Part shown: positions 22,022-34,128 of the stretch, in pieces
Layout: each line of letters starts with the position of its first letter
Numbering within the stretch: position 1 is the first letter of the stretch
Program-made: the position numbers and the translations under genes
Assembly: GCA_946965045.2 (NCBI GenBank)
Contig: OX337233.1
Coordinates: forward strand, 3,038,001 to 3,102,000
DNA: 64,000 nt
Origin: Epithemia pelagica
Lineage: Eukaryota; Bacillariophyta; Bacillariophyceae; Surirellales; Surirellaceae
Direction: 5' to 3'
The notes under the pieces: generated by a model
What the model was told of the DNA's origin: nothing
Seen by the model: the letters and a program-made list of their open reading frames with translations, nothing else
Databases searched by the model: none

Positions 22022-22710
22022 ATTCCGCGACCGCATGTCACAGGAGTGTCGCTTCCATGACTCAGACTCTGTGTTAAACAGTACAAGTCTCGGTACCAAT
22101 CTTCTTACAGCAAAGTCACACTCTACTACAGGAAAAATCGAGACATTCTTTCGGATTTAATACACTAGCTAGCAAAAAACGATCTTTTCACATCGGTTGG
22201 GTATCTTTTCTCAGTTTGGACGCCCTATCATCGATCATCGCATGTTTCCCACTAGTGGCGATTTCAATCAATTTGGCATGGGTGGCCATTTGTCCAAGGA
22301 GGAGGCTTTTCCTTGTTTGCCCGTGGCAAGGGCATTGCCGCCGATTATCTGGTGGAAGTGACAGTCGTCGGTCCTACTCGATGGATCCGTCGTGGTGGCG
22401 CCCAAAGACAAGGATGATCCGAACGATTTGGTCGGGGCGCTGAGTCTGAACAAACGACCCATGACAGCCGTGATTCACCCGGCGATTTGCTCTGGATTGT
22501 CGTTCGTGCCGCTGGCAAGGAGGGTACCTCGGACGACTGCAAAAGTCCCTTGCAAGACTACCAAACGCGCATATTGGGTAAGCACTTTTCTCCGCATTAT
22601 TATCCCGGCCATGCCAGGCAGGCATCAAAACCAAAGAATACGATCCGCCCAATTTACTGCGCAATCCACTCACCATTCCACCATTATCGTCGTCGACGTC
22701 GTCATAAATC
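22022..22710 (+). pseudogene. Second berberine-bridge-type oxidase copy, heavily truncated
   Basis: This is an inverted relative of 13340-15225. The upstream part (22022-22205) matches 15225-15055. It is joined directly to the YHRMFPTSGD region, so the start and the covalent-His segment are missing. The frame then shifts within the VEVTVVG region. A second deletion joins the middle of the gene to the DDCK...LQDYQT segment, and the end (YYPGHA, then DPPNLLRNPLT) is kept with another small deletion. It cannot encode an enzyme. Confidence 0.8.
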
Positions 22711-23317
22711 CAACGCGGGTGGGCGGTGGTGGTGGACGTGACCGTACCCTCTGTGACTGTGACAACGACGTGTTTCGTCGCTCCAGTCCATCTCTCTGCA
22801 TCCTTTCAGAACGATCCTTACTGCAAGGTGTACACACAATACCCGAGCCAAAATGACAATGTGGACGTGCGGTAGCGAGAAGAGAAGTAGATGATATCAT
22901 CATACACTCTTAATAATAGATTGCCACAAAACCATGAAAGCGTCCTTACCTTCAAGACGATTGTCCTCAGCAAACAAAGAGAGACCCAAATACTCAAAGT
23001 GTCGACGTACTCGGCTGGTCAAGAACAAGACGACGACAAGTCCCTTCAGCGAACGCAAAGAGAAGAGACTTGTTCTTTTCATAGCTTGTCGTCCTATGTG
23101 ACCAGTACAGCTCTTTACCTAAGATTGACATGGGAAACCAAGAGCGTGATATTGTTAATAAGGTCTATCTCCACAGTATTTGAAAAGGACGATGGAGCTA
23201 GCCTAGAACGTCTTACGGGCGGGAAACGCTTTCTCGAGCAATACAGAACTATTAAGTAAATATGTATATCAAATCGGACTGGAACACCAATCCTTTTGAA
23301 ATGTAACATGCAACTTC
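22711..23317. other. Intergenic, no gene seen
   Basis: Reading frames are short and lack domains. It lies between the oxidase relic and the 3' end of the first MACPF gene. Confidence 0.4.
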
Positions 23318-25878
23318 TTAAAATAGGAACGAAAACAGGATCTGGAACGACGCAAGTGAGGTTAAGACAGAAAGGGTCAGGTCTCGTGGCATCGAGATGG
23401 AAGCATGGCTTTGTCTCGCGCGTGCACACGACAAATTTTCAGGACATGTCTCCGGTGCCACTTGATTTTGCTGTTGCACCGTCTCGATCGCAACATATGC
23501 ATCAATAGAGGGCCCAAACTCCGGAATAATGGATCCAAGATCGACCAGCAATTTCTTGGTCGCCGCCGGGGATACCTGCAAGGTGTTCACCCATGTCTTT
23601 AAGGCCGTATCATCACGGTCGGTTTGGATAATAGAAAGGGCACTTTTGTTTCCACCACCTTTCAGGCTTTCGAAGGTGGCGTAGCTGTTGAAAACAGAGC
23701 AAGAGGATGTGTATTTCCCAGAAGTGCTTAGTTCAACAACGGCGTAGCTGACTTCCCTGTTGACCTCCGCAATGGTCAGAGAGTTCAAGACACACAGGGA
23801 CACAAACGCGGACGCCGCCAAATATCCACCATAGGCTGCCTCCTGGATAACATGTGTTCCTACATGAGCAGCCTTGCGTTCGGGTGTCATTGCGGCCGTT
23901 GCATTCATGAGTGCATTTGTTTCCACAAGACTTGGTTGAACTGTTTTGAGACGACACTTATACAGGCTGTAGGTCTGGATGCTCTGCGAGTAGAAACGTT
24001 CTTGTTGAAACGCATTTTCGTAGACGTAGCTGGCCTCCGCACTCCCTGAAAAGAAGCTATTCTTGAACTTTGCAGGACTAACGCCAACGCCAGCTGCAAG
24101 TGAAACACGGTACTCTTGGAAGGTTCTAAAAGTACGTGAAGAGGTAGATGCCTTGTCGACCGTAAGCTCCTGGCATTCCACTCCATCCGGAATCTCAAAT
24201 GTTCCCAGAAGATAGTGTGTAAAGCGGTTGCCTTCTGTGTAGGAAAGCTTGGTAATCGGAACTGTTCGGGTATCCTCGACAATGTCGTATCCATATCCCA
24301 ACATTCCATGCAGGCCAGGGAGACATGGGTGTCCGGTGATGGTATTGACTGACCCATCCGATTGCTGAAAGCAGTAAAGCTCCACGTCTTGCTCACTGCA
24401 ATCGCTACCGTCCCATCCATACTCACATTTGCAGCTACCATCTTCGGCACAGGTGCCATGACCTGAGCAAGTCGTGTCAGCGGAACAAAACACTGAACAA
24501 TCACAGTTGTAATATCCGGGATCACAGACGCATTGGTCAACCGCACATGTGCCGTGTCCGGAACAAAACGCTTGTGCCGCATCTGTGCTCGCAGAACAGA
24601 TCAGCTTGTCACAGGCGCAAGTTGGGCCAACTTTGGAAGGAATGCAATCACATTCTCCTTCATCCGTACAAAAGCCATTCAACGAACATAGTTCTTGTGT
24701 ACAGTACGCCGAGCAGTCCGATTTGTAGTAATCAGGATCACACGTGCAGACTTGCTGCAGATCACAGGATCCGTTTCCACTACAGAGATCAACACCATTA
24801 CACTCATTGCAGGTGGCACCACCCCATCTGAAAGGACAAGAACAAGTACAACTGTTGGGGTCAAGCTCTCCACCATTGACACACTGACGGTCACAAACCT
24901 GACAATCATGTCCGCTCCAAGGAGCAACACAGTTGCAGCCACATTCACCCGAGGAATCATCTTTGACCTGACCACCGTTGAAGCATGTCCTTGTGAGACA
25001 CAATGTTCTCACAGATCCTGGCAAACCTTTGGTTCCGTCACACAGCGATGTGTCACCACCGGCTGCCGAAAGTTGGTTTGTGTTCATGCCAGACAAATCG
25101 TCCGCGTAAAGCGCAATTCGTCCTCCACCACCCGCCATGCAGAAGCACCAATGCAAGAACCTCCTTCGGCTCGGATAGCTCCAGATCCCAAAATGGTCGG
25201 TGCGCTCAAGAGAATGGATCCACCACTTCCCATTGCACCCTCTCCGGTATCCCAGTCTTGGGCGTTTTCTTCGATCCTTCCATCCACAAAGATGCGGTTC
25301 GTGGCGGTGATGGAAATTCGTCCACCCGATGAAGATGGTACGCAGATACCACCACTTCCAAATGTGACTGGGATTGTCTCATCTCCATAAGGAGCTAAGC
25401 GTTCATTGTTGTTGGTTCGACAACCGATCCCACCTGCGCCTCCATGGGCCGCGCCTCGTACCCCGGTTCGGCACGATACTCCGGTAGCTGGGCGTGTCCC
25501 TGTGCCTTTCTTATTTCCCTGAGCGTTACCGTTAATGCTGCCACTCATAGCAACTTCCACGTCCTTGGCATTCTTCACAATGATATCCGCTCCTTCAATC
25601 GCACCTTCTACTTGGATCATATCAAAGTCTGTCAATTCAATTGTGCACAAGTCACTGTCGGAAAAGCATCGAATGGTTGATTCAATGACAAGTTCCGACA
25701 CTCCCATTCTGTCTCCTGAAGCCTCCAGGGTTTGAAACGTCTGATCTGTGGTAACAAAACACGTTCCATTCACAGTACTAGTGCATTGAAGTGTCTCGGC
25801 TCCTAGAGTCGCGGCTCTTCCAATACCGATGAAGGTCAGTAAAGCGGCGCCCACAAACCTGGTTTTGTTGATTACCAT
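23318..25878 (-). pseudogene. EGF-repeat MACPF (perforin-domain) surface protein, copy 1, frameshifted
   Basis: The upstream frame starts at ATG 25878 with a signal peptide. It continues through Gly-rich beta-solenoid-like repeats (GGAGGIGC, SGGRISIT, MGSGGSILL) to a stop at 25084. The downstream frame (to 23318) continues with GGGGRIALYADD, about seven Cys-rich EGF-like units (24430-25010), and a MACPF domain: LGYGYDIVED near 24300 and the signature GTHVI...GGYL near 23855. A hydrophobic C-terminus may be a GPI-anchor signal. MACPF proteins form membrane pores or act in adhesion. The frames are separated by a net 7-nt difference from copy 2 near 25140, so the full product is not encoded as read. 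The paralogue lies inverted at 34129-36677. Confidence 0.8.
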
Positions 25879-27063
<1,185 letters not shown>

Positions 27064-27094
27064 GAGTTTCTTGGAACGAATAAGTAGTATTAAT

Positions 27095-27465
27095 ACTTCC
27101 CGGTGTCGAGTCCTTTCAAGGAGGGACCGCCCGGCGCGGAGGGTAGAATGACGAGGAGGGCAATGGCCGAGGAGGGCGCACGCCCGACAAGACAATAGCC
27201 CGTCGAGTCATTCTCCCGACAAGCCGGGCGCGCCCGACGCGAGAGGACGGCCAGACACAGGGAAGTAGTAAACTTACTCCCTATCAAGCTGTGTAGGTAG
27301 TGAGAAATTCCTGGAAGCCATGTCACAAAGTGTCACACAAGTGTCACACAAGTGTCACACACGAGAGGGAAACCGCGCGACTCGCACGAAACTACTTCCC
27401 GATCGTACAAAAAATTCCTACTGTAGTATAAAAATGTGAGACGAACTACCTACACAGTCGGGTAT
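27095..27465 (-). repeat. Dispersed repeat, copy B (inverted relative to copy A at 2743)
   Basis: This carries the same TGTGACACT-type units and GC-rich block as copy A, with arms CTGTGTAGGTAGT (about 27289) and ACTACCTACACAG (about 27445). It keeps an unbroken ATTAATAC site near 27092-27100 where copy A carries the piggyBac element. It includes an additional stretch of about 100 bp (27112-27200) absent from copy A, and it ends at the first ATG of the fucosyltransferase frame. Confidence 0.75.
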
Positions 27466-27631
27466 GGAGTTAGTAGTAGACCTTTTCACACTCCCATTCT
27501 TCTTTTTTGGCGCTCTTGCCCTGCTCGCTGTTTTCGCGCCCGGCGACCCCTCGTCGACCATATTTTTTAGAACTCAAGAGAACAGAAGGCCTTCACAACT
27601 ATTTTGTGTATTGGATTCCACGTCCTGGACC

Positions 27632-29293
27632 ATGTCCTACCAAAGAAGCAAAAGACCAGGCAACAACAAGAGTCAACGACTGGAATGGACCCGACTTGCC
27701 TTGTATGGGATGGCCGTCGTGACGTGTACCATATCCACCTTTTATTCCACAAGGGTCTTGATCTCGACGGAGAATCATGACACTGCCATGCTAGTCCTCC
27801 ATATCCAGAATGGTGTGAATGGTACACCAACCAACCAGACGGTGGAATCGGAGCCTCGTATCTCACACGCGACTCGGGATGCAAGCCTTCCAGAGCAACA
27901 AAAGCACAACCAGGACGACCAAAGAGCAGCAACGTTAACGCCAGCAACAGTAGTAGAAGCAACGAATCATTCTGATGTGGTCTATCCAATCCGCCAAAAG
28001 CACCACAAAAAGGACGATCCTCATCATCCAGCCGTTCCGGAGCTTTTTCTGGATCGATTGAATCGATTGCTGCCTCCCTGCCAACCATCCTCCTCCAACA
28101 ACACCAACAACCACAGCAATAACGTCAGCACTGGGATTCCCTGTGATGCGGATCAACCTCGACTCTTTGCCAAGGATGTACAACGCCTCGAAGAGGAAAT
28201 TGCCAACTTTAACATTCCCAAACGCATTGTCATTGACTTTGACCCAAAAAATGAATACGTGAGCATTCCCCATTGGCGATTTGTCAATTTACTCAATGGC
28301 CTTGCCAAAGACGGTGCCACACGTGTACCCAAACAATGTCCCAATTGTGTCATTCGTCACACGAGCCGCAATGCTGGTATGAATGCAACGACATTGGAAG
28401 AGCGACAAAAAGAGCCGGCACATGTCCTATTTACTGAAGGAAAGTGCTATGCACCCAATCCAGACAAACTCCGGGAGTATCCAGATCAAGTCACAATGGT
28501 AGGCTGTGGCGAATCCCAATATGGAACGGGATGGGGCTTTACCAAAACGCGACACAGGTTCGATTATCATTCCAGTTTCGAAGACACGGGTGGTCCCTTT
28601 CAGCGAACCTTTGCCCATTGGCATTTGAGTCCACCCATGGCCGGATTTGGATCAATTCGATCCGTGGCGGAATTTGCCCAACACTTGTTGTTACAGCCTA
28701 CCGCACCCGTTCCTCGCGAGAAACGCTCTAGTACGCAACCAGTCATGTTTACCCACAACAATTGTCGAGGAAAGCGTGGTGAGTTGGTTCGTGAAATGAT
28801 TCGAACCAGTTCGTTGAACATTACACGGTATGGCAAATGCTTTCACAATCACGAGGGATTGGGTGGAAATTGTTTGGCGGCACCGACATTGTTATATGGC
28901 GATTGCGAGGCGACACGCGATGGCACCAAAACCTTCTTGTCGTCCCGTCATGCCTTTACCTTTTCCATGGAAAATACACCGAGTCCTGATTATTTTACCG
29001 AAAAGCGCTTTCAGGCCTTGCTGGCCGGATCGGTCCCCATTGTCTGGGACAATGACAATTCCGTCGACTTTTTGCCCGATGCCGATGCAGCCTTGCTGGT
29101 GAATGCCGAACAGGACACGGCCCAAACCGTGGCCCAACGGATACAAGATGCGGCCAGCAACCAAACACTACTCGACGCCTTTTTTGCCTGGAAGAAACGA
29201 GGCTTGCGCCCCGACTTTGTCCGCAAATTGTTCTTGACGACCGACTATCTCGTGTGTCGAATTTGTGAATACATGGCGCATCACGAGTTTTAG
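27632..29293 (+). CDS. Fucosyltransferase-like glycosyltransferase (GT10 family)
   Basis: I prefer the ATG at 27632 (553 residues). The frame stays open to an ATG at 27464, but that ATG abuts the dispersed repeat. From 27632 the protein has a short basic tail, one membrane span (LYGMAVVTCTISTFYST) and a Thr/Asn-rich stem, a type II Golgi layout. The C-terminal catalytic part carries HAFTFSMENT, DYFTEKRFQALLAGSVPIVWD, the hallmark acceptor/donor region of GDP-fucose-dependent GT10 enzymes. It would add fucose to N-glycans or other glycans in the Golgi; the linkage is not determined. The gene lies in the spacer of the large inverted duplication, between the two MACPF copies. No introns or breaks were seen. 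Confidence 0.88.
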   Translation: MSYQRSKRPGNNKSQRLEWTRLALYGMAVVTCTISTFYSTRVLISTENHDTAMLVLHIQNGVNGTPTNQTVESEPRISHATRDASLPEQQKHNQDDQRAATLTPATVVEATNHSDVVYPIRQKHHKKDDPHHPAVPELFLDRLNRLLPPCQPSSSNNTNNHSNNVSTGIPCDADQPRLFAKDVQRLEEEIANFNIPKRIVIDFDPKNEYVSIPHWRFVNLLNGLAKDGATRVPKQCPNCVIRHTSRNAGMNATTLEERQKEPAHVLFTEGKCYAPNPDKLREYPDQVTMVGCGESQYGTGWGFTKTRHRFDYHSSFEDTGGPFQRTFAHWHLSPPMAGFGSIRSVAEFAQHLLLQPTAPVPREKRSSTQPVMFTHNNCRGKRGELVREMIRTSSLNITRYGKCFHNHEGLGGNCLAAPTLLYGDCEATRDGTKTFLSSRHAFTFSMENTPSPDYFTEKRFQALLAGSVPIVWDNDNSVDFLPDADAALLVNAEQDTAQTVAQRIQDAASNQTLLDAFFAWKKRGLRPDFVRKLFLTTDYLVCRICEYMAHHEF

Positions 29294-29599
29294 ACGACGA
29301 CGAGAACTCCAAAACCATTCGATCGAATACGTAGAATGGTATATCCATACGTAACGCTACTGTAATGAACGCATCCAAAGGAATTCAGCATTCAAAGAAC
29401 ACGGACTACCTTTAAAGAATGTTAGTTACAGTAAGAATTACAACTGCGTTTTCTTCCTTGGAAACCAGACGGGAAACAAATAGACATGGTACACACGGGA
29501 GGATTTCTCCCTTCACTGATTGAAATCATTATGAATCATAAGGACACAAGGTCATCCTCCTGGGAGAAGCCCTCTCATTTGTTGTTCTTGCTTTATGAA

Positions 29600-31435
29600 T
29601 CATAAGGAAACAAGGTCATCTTCGTGATAATGCCGTTTGGTAGGTTGCGCTGGAGGAGGTAAGGGCGCCGGTGGTGGAACCCGTACAAATTGTGTTTCCC
29701 CGCCTGCTCGGATCGATGCACAATGGGGACACATGGCGGACGTACACTTGTGGACATCATGATAGGGTTGCGAGGAAGTGACACCATAATGCCCCCATGG
29801 TGGATTGGACGTGGGCAATTCTTCATCGTCCAACAAATCCTCCTCATTAAGTTCCACCACGAGACCCGAACGTCCCCGCGAGCTCGAGTCTTCCTCTTCG
29901 TAGGTCGAGTCTTCGCCATGGTCGTCGTCATGATCCTCCTCCCCACCCAAACTCAAAAATTCCTTTTGCGTGCGATAGTCTTGGTCTCGCTGACGTTTGC
30001 GACTGGCCAGTAGGGCCAGTGTCAGACACAATCCGAGAAGGATTCCGCCCACTCCAAAGGCCACGGCCCGTCGATTTGGGTCCTCACCGTCCGATGCAAT
30101 CACAGTTTCACCCGATAGACCCGCCACGGCAGCGTCGGGCTGTTCGTCTTGGCCATTCTCCGTGCCTCCCTCATTGGATTCCACTGGATTCGATCCTATA
30201 CCTCCCCGATCCGTGGTCTCACCATTCGAGCCACCGGTTTGACCGCCCGTTTGACCACCGGTTTGACCACCGGTTTGACCACCGGTCTGGCCTCCGGTTA
30301 CGGAACCACCGACCGCACCAATGGTGGTGTCACCTCCAGCATTCGTATCGGAGCCCGTAGAGTCTGTTCCTCCTCCCGCATTGGTATCGGATCCAGTCGA
30401 ATCGGTTCCTCCTCCCGTATTGGATCCAGTCGAATCGGTTCCTCCTCCTCCCGTATTGGTATTGGATCCAGTCGAATCCGTTCCTCCCGTTCCTCCTCCT
30501 CCTGTGTTGGTATCGGACCCCGTCGAGTCGGTTCCTCCTCCTCCAACAGCTCCTCCGACCGCGCCGCCACCGGTTCCTCCAGTGTCTCCAACATCATCTT
30601 CCACCAGTTCCACCGTAATGCCCGGACAGGGATTAAAGGCTTGTTCGACGCCATCCATGGTGGCCATTTCGGGACACGCCTGCTCGACCAAGACGGCACG
30701 AATCTCGTCCGCCACGGCGGTCGCATCCGTCTCGTCCTCATTGTACGTGACCGTCGCCTGTACGACAAACGTTTCGCACGAACCCGTCAAGACAATGCCC
30801 GCTGGCGTGGGACAGGATCCGACATTTTGGTATTGGGTCGTAAAGTCGGCCGCCAAAATGGCGGAACCTTCTTGCAAGCGTCGTCGTCGGGTTCGTACAT
30901 CGTGGTAATAATGACACACGGCGAGATGTTCACTCACGAGTTCATTCCACAAGTCATCCAACCCCGCCGTCATGACCGCTCGATCCACGGTAATGGACAA
31001 GGTCAAGTCAATCTGATAGGTTGCCGTCGCAAAGGTATCCAGCATATCGCAGGAATCGTGGCAATACTTGGCACTCTTTTTGCCCTTGGAGGAGTAGTAG
31101 TAGGAGTCATAGCTCTTGCTGCTAGACTTGCTGGATTTGGTGGACCACTCGTCGGCCATGGACACGTCCGCCGCATCCTTGGTGCGGCGGGGCCTCGTTC
31201 GTGGTTGTTCTTGTTGGTGGAGGCCCCGACGTTTGCCCTTGCCCGAATCCTCACAGTCGGGAAACGAAAAGGAATAGGAAAAGCTCATAGTATCGGCGGC
31301 TGGATCGTCCAAAACGGCATGGGCATGCAATCCGCGTCGGGGAAATCGTCGAGACGAGGCCTCCACAGGGATAGTCATGCACCACAGGACACAGGAAAGG
31401 ACCCAGGTCATGGCCATGGTGTTCTTGAGTTTCAT
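29600..31435 (-). CDS. Repeat-rich single-pass membrane protein
   Basis: The start is taken at ATG 31435, which gives a clean signal peptide (MAMTWVLSCVLWCM...); the longer frame begins at GTG. About 611 residues. The ectodomain contains a folded-looking region with paired Cys (CHDSCD, GSCPTP, GSCETF, ACPEM, NPCPG) and an RRRRLQEG site that could be cut by a furin-like protease. Next come 13-residue repeats of the type TDSTGSDTNAGGG and five GGQT repeats, then one membrane span (FGVGGILLGLCLTLALLA) and an acidic tail ending with CPHC. I recognise no family. The architecture resembles the surface-protein cluster at 47550-51809. The last ~28 bp are also duplicated nearby at 29534-29560. Confidence 0.75.
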   Translation of the reverse strand: MKLKNTMAMTWVLSCVLWCMTIPVEASSRRFPRRGLHAHAVLDDPAADTMSFSYSFSFPDCEDSGKGKRRGLHQQEQPRTRPRRTKDAADVSMADEWSTKSSKSSSKSYDSYYYSSKGKKSAKYCHDSCDMLDTFATATYQIDLTLSITVDRAVMTAGLDDLWNELVSEHLAVCHYYHDVRTRRRRLQEGSAILAADFTTQYQNVGSCPTPAGIVLTGSCETFVVQATVTYNEDETDATAVADEIRAVLVEQACPEMATMDGVEQAFNPCPGITVELVEDDVGDTGGTGGGAVGGAVGGGGTDSTGSDTNTGGGGTGGTDSTGSNTNTGGGGTDSTGSNTGGGTDSTGSDTNAGGGTDSTGSDTNAGGDTTIGAVGGSVTGGQTGGQTGGQTGGQTGGQTGGSNGETTDRGGIGSNPVESNEGGTENGQDEQPDAAVAGLSGETVIASDGEDPNRRAVAFGVGGILLGLCLTLALLASRKRQRDQDYRTQKEFLSLGGEEDHDDDHGEDSTYEEEDSSSRGRSGLVVELNEEDLLDDEELPTSNPPWGHYGVTSSQPYHDVHKCTSAMCPHCASIRAGGETQFVRVPPPAPLPPPAQPTKRHYHEDDLVSL

Positions 31436-32424
31436 TCTGAAAATGTCTCGTTTTCTGTGCCTCCAAACACAACAACAACAAGAATGATTGTGGTGGTGGC
31501 GGTTGTCTCTCCAGCTGCGGTTTTCTCGAGAGGAGCCTTGTGCCTCGTACTGGTTGTTATTGTTATTGTTGCAGCGGCTGCGCAAATCCGGTTGCTCTTC
31601 CAGGGAATGGGAGAGTCTCACACTCACTCACTCCTTTTTTTGTGGAGGACTTGTGAGAGATATGGCGCGCCCGTTGATCCACTATGAGTAGTAGTCTTGG
31701 TTGGGAAAAAATGAGGCCGGACTGAAGAAGACTCCCCCCATAGTGCGTCGCCGATACACATCTTACCTCCATGGTTCCGAATCCAACCGAGCCGCATTGT
31801 GTTGGACCCATGGTTCTTACAGAGGCGATCAACGGACTCCACGATCGGATTCCTGGAATACAAAGCAGGGAAAGGAATACAAAGCAGGGAAAAATGTGTA
31901 ACAGAGAGACCACCCCGCGTGGGGCTCATGTCACCCCCACGAATCGCACTTAGAATCTGGAGTCACGAAACGACTCCCCCTGCCATCCCCCATCGGCGAA
32001 GATTCGTGCCGGCGCGGATGCCTTTCGCGCGTGCATGGAGGGGAGGGGACGGACAGACGTGCCACCAACCGGACGAAGAACAGCCCACAACTTCTCCCGA
32101 CCTCTCGCAACTCTCTCAAGACCATGTCCATCCCAGCCGAGGACGTTGCGCGGTTGCCTTGTTTCTTGGTTTGATGGTTGGACTTGACATTCTTTTTGTT
32201 GACACGATTGTGTGGACATGGGAAGCATGAAAACTCCCACCATGAACACAAACGAAGGACGATCTCCTGGTGGCAACAGAACCAGGACTCCCCACATCTT
32301 GTGAAACCAACATGGATTTGGCGTCTCTCAAAGAACCACTCTGGGTGGTCGCCAAAGAAGAATGGGAATGCGAAAGGGCCATTTATTCGTTCCGTTCGAA
32401 TAGAATTTTGTGGAAAAAAGTCAC
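31436..32424. other. Intergenic, no gene seen
   Basis: The upstream region of the membrane protein gene and the spacer edge of the inverted duplication. It holds a short tandem duplication of AATACAAAGCAGGGAAA near 31858-31892. No reading frame is supported. Confidence 0.45.
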
Positions 32425-34128
32425 GAGAGAGAGAGAGAGACATGAAAGCTAGTGCCAATAGCGTCTAGTAGAGGCTTGAGAATGCCGTCAGGTTTCGTTT
32501 GGTAAAAAAAATGATTTACACGCGCGCAAGACAGGACAACACTCGGACACGCAAGATTTGTGGTGTGGTGGTAAAGAAAGCAGGTTTGGATCATTATTGG
32601 TGGGCCGGACATGTAGAAAACTTCCGCGCCGGTACGGATACCGGCACATCTCAAAACAAACTAGAGGACGGACAACCAAGGATCATTGATCCAGAACGAT
32701 CTTGCGGTCCATAATTTTTTTGCTTTGCACTTGTGTGTGGTGTGAGCAAATCTTGATCATGGAGTGCTATCAAGTTCTTCTTTGTATCCTGTGTGAGTGA
32801 CATGACGATGACGACGACTCGGCATGGAACGCGAAACCTACACACGTGCAAGGCGCATGAGACCCAACTTGTTTCTCTCCAATATGCCGCCGGACGACTC
32901 AACGTGTTTCATCAACCCAAGTTCTCCAAACTCTCGAATCCTACTCGTGAGCCATTTGGCGCTGACAGTGCAAGGTATGGGAAGCATATGTTGCGTCATG
33001 GTTTGCCAAGACACTTTCGTGGGAACAACGTGTGCTTTTGCCGAGTAGTCATTGTTTTGTATCAGCCTGTCGAACACCGTAACGATGGGGAGCAAAAGGA
33101 TGCTGTACAGGGGGTTTTCAAATGAGAAAGGCAACTCCAGTTGACTACGAGACGGTGGATCTCGGGAACGTGCGACTTCTCGCTCCAAAAAGCACGGCAC
33201 GAACGACAAGCTTCCTTCCAGAAAACACGGTACGAGAAGACAGCCTTCTGCTGTGTCTTTCCCTCTCTCAAGGCGTCTGACGTTCCAATTCATCGCGATG
33301 GACGATGACAGCAAAGCTAGGCTGCGATTTTGAGAGACCCTACTGAGGAGACAGTGTTGGTTGAGGCCGGTGTGATGCGCAACATGATTGAAGCTGATGA
33401 ATAGAAGAGTGGAAACCCTCTATGTGACAAGCGTTCTATGATCACAGAAAGACAATGGGGTTCAAGACTTGCTCCTGGCCAAGTTTCTCTCGAAGATTCT
33501 ACATGGAATGCAATCGGCATGAACCAGGCTGAACGGCGTCTGCGGCCGACCATGTCGCCACAATGACTAAGGCGGGCTTTGTTTCATGGACAAGGCAGCA
33601 TGAACAACCTGGGCAACAGGGCAAAAGGATGAATTTGCTTCAAAAGGGTGCATACTTCGAGAGACGTCGAATACCAAAACACACAGTGCATTGCATCCTT
33701 TACACTCGATCAACCCCTGGAGACCGACCCACGGATAAAGATCATTTCCGACGAACGATCATTTCCGACTCGCGCATGTTTCAAAATCAAGAATGTACAT
33801 CAAGTAGCTCTATCGCATGCTGGGGTTTGCGGTGGTTGTATGAGTATATTTGTTTTTGTTGGGGTTGGGTTGTTGTATTGTATGTGGTTCTTGTGGTTTC
33901 TGAGTTCCGAATCCACAAGCAGACGTGCGCGACCGATCCCTTTGACACCCAATGCGACTGGGACCTTTGGGACTGCGCGAGATTGAGGGAGAACCCTCAC
34001 AAAATATTCAACACTCAAATAAACAAGGAAAAGATACCCCTTGCAAATAGAGAGCACGTGAGTCTGCCTTAAGATACTACTTATTTGATAAAGAGAGATC
34101 CATTACCTTTGAGTAAAGCAGCAGCATC
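32425..34128. repeat. Upstream part of the right arm of the inverted duplication
   Basis: The inverse counterpart of 25879-26911, beginning at a short GA run (32427-32440) opposite the long CT run of the left arm. It contains about 600 bp not present on the left. No gene was recognised. Confidence 0.7.

Noticed and set aside
22391..22856. 154-codon plus-strand frame
   Set aside because: A mixed-frame reading of the oxidase relic and its flank.
30149..31687. 512-codon plus-strand frame
   Set aside because: Antisense to the repeat-rich membrane protein; it is Arg/Ser/Gly low-complexity without domains.
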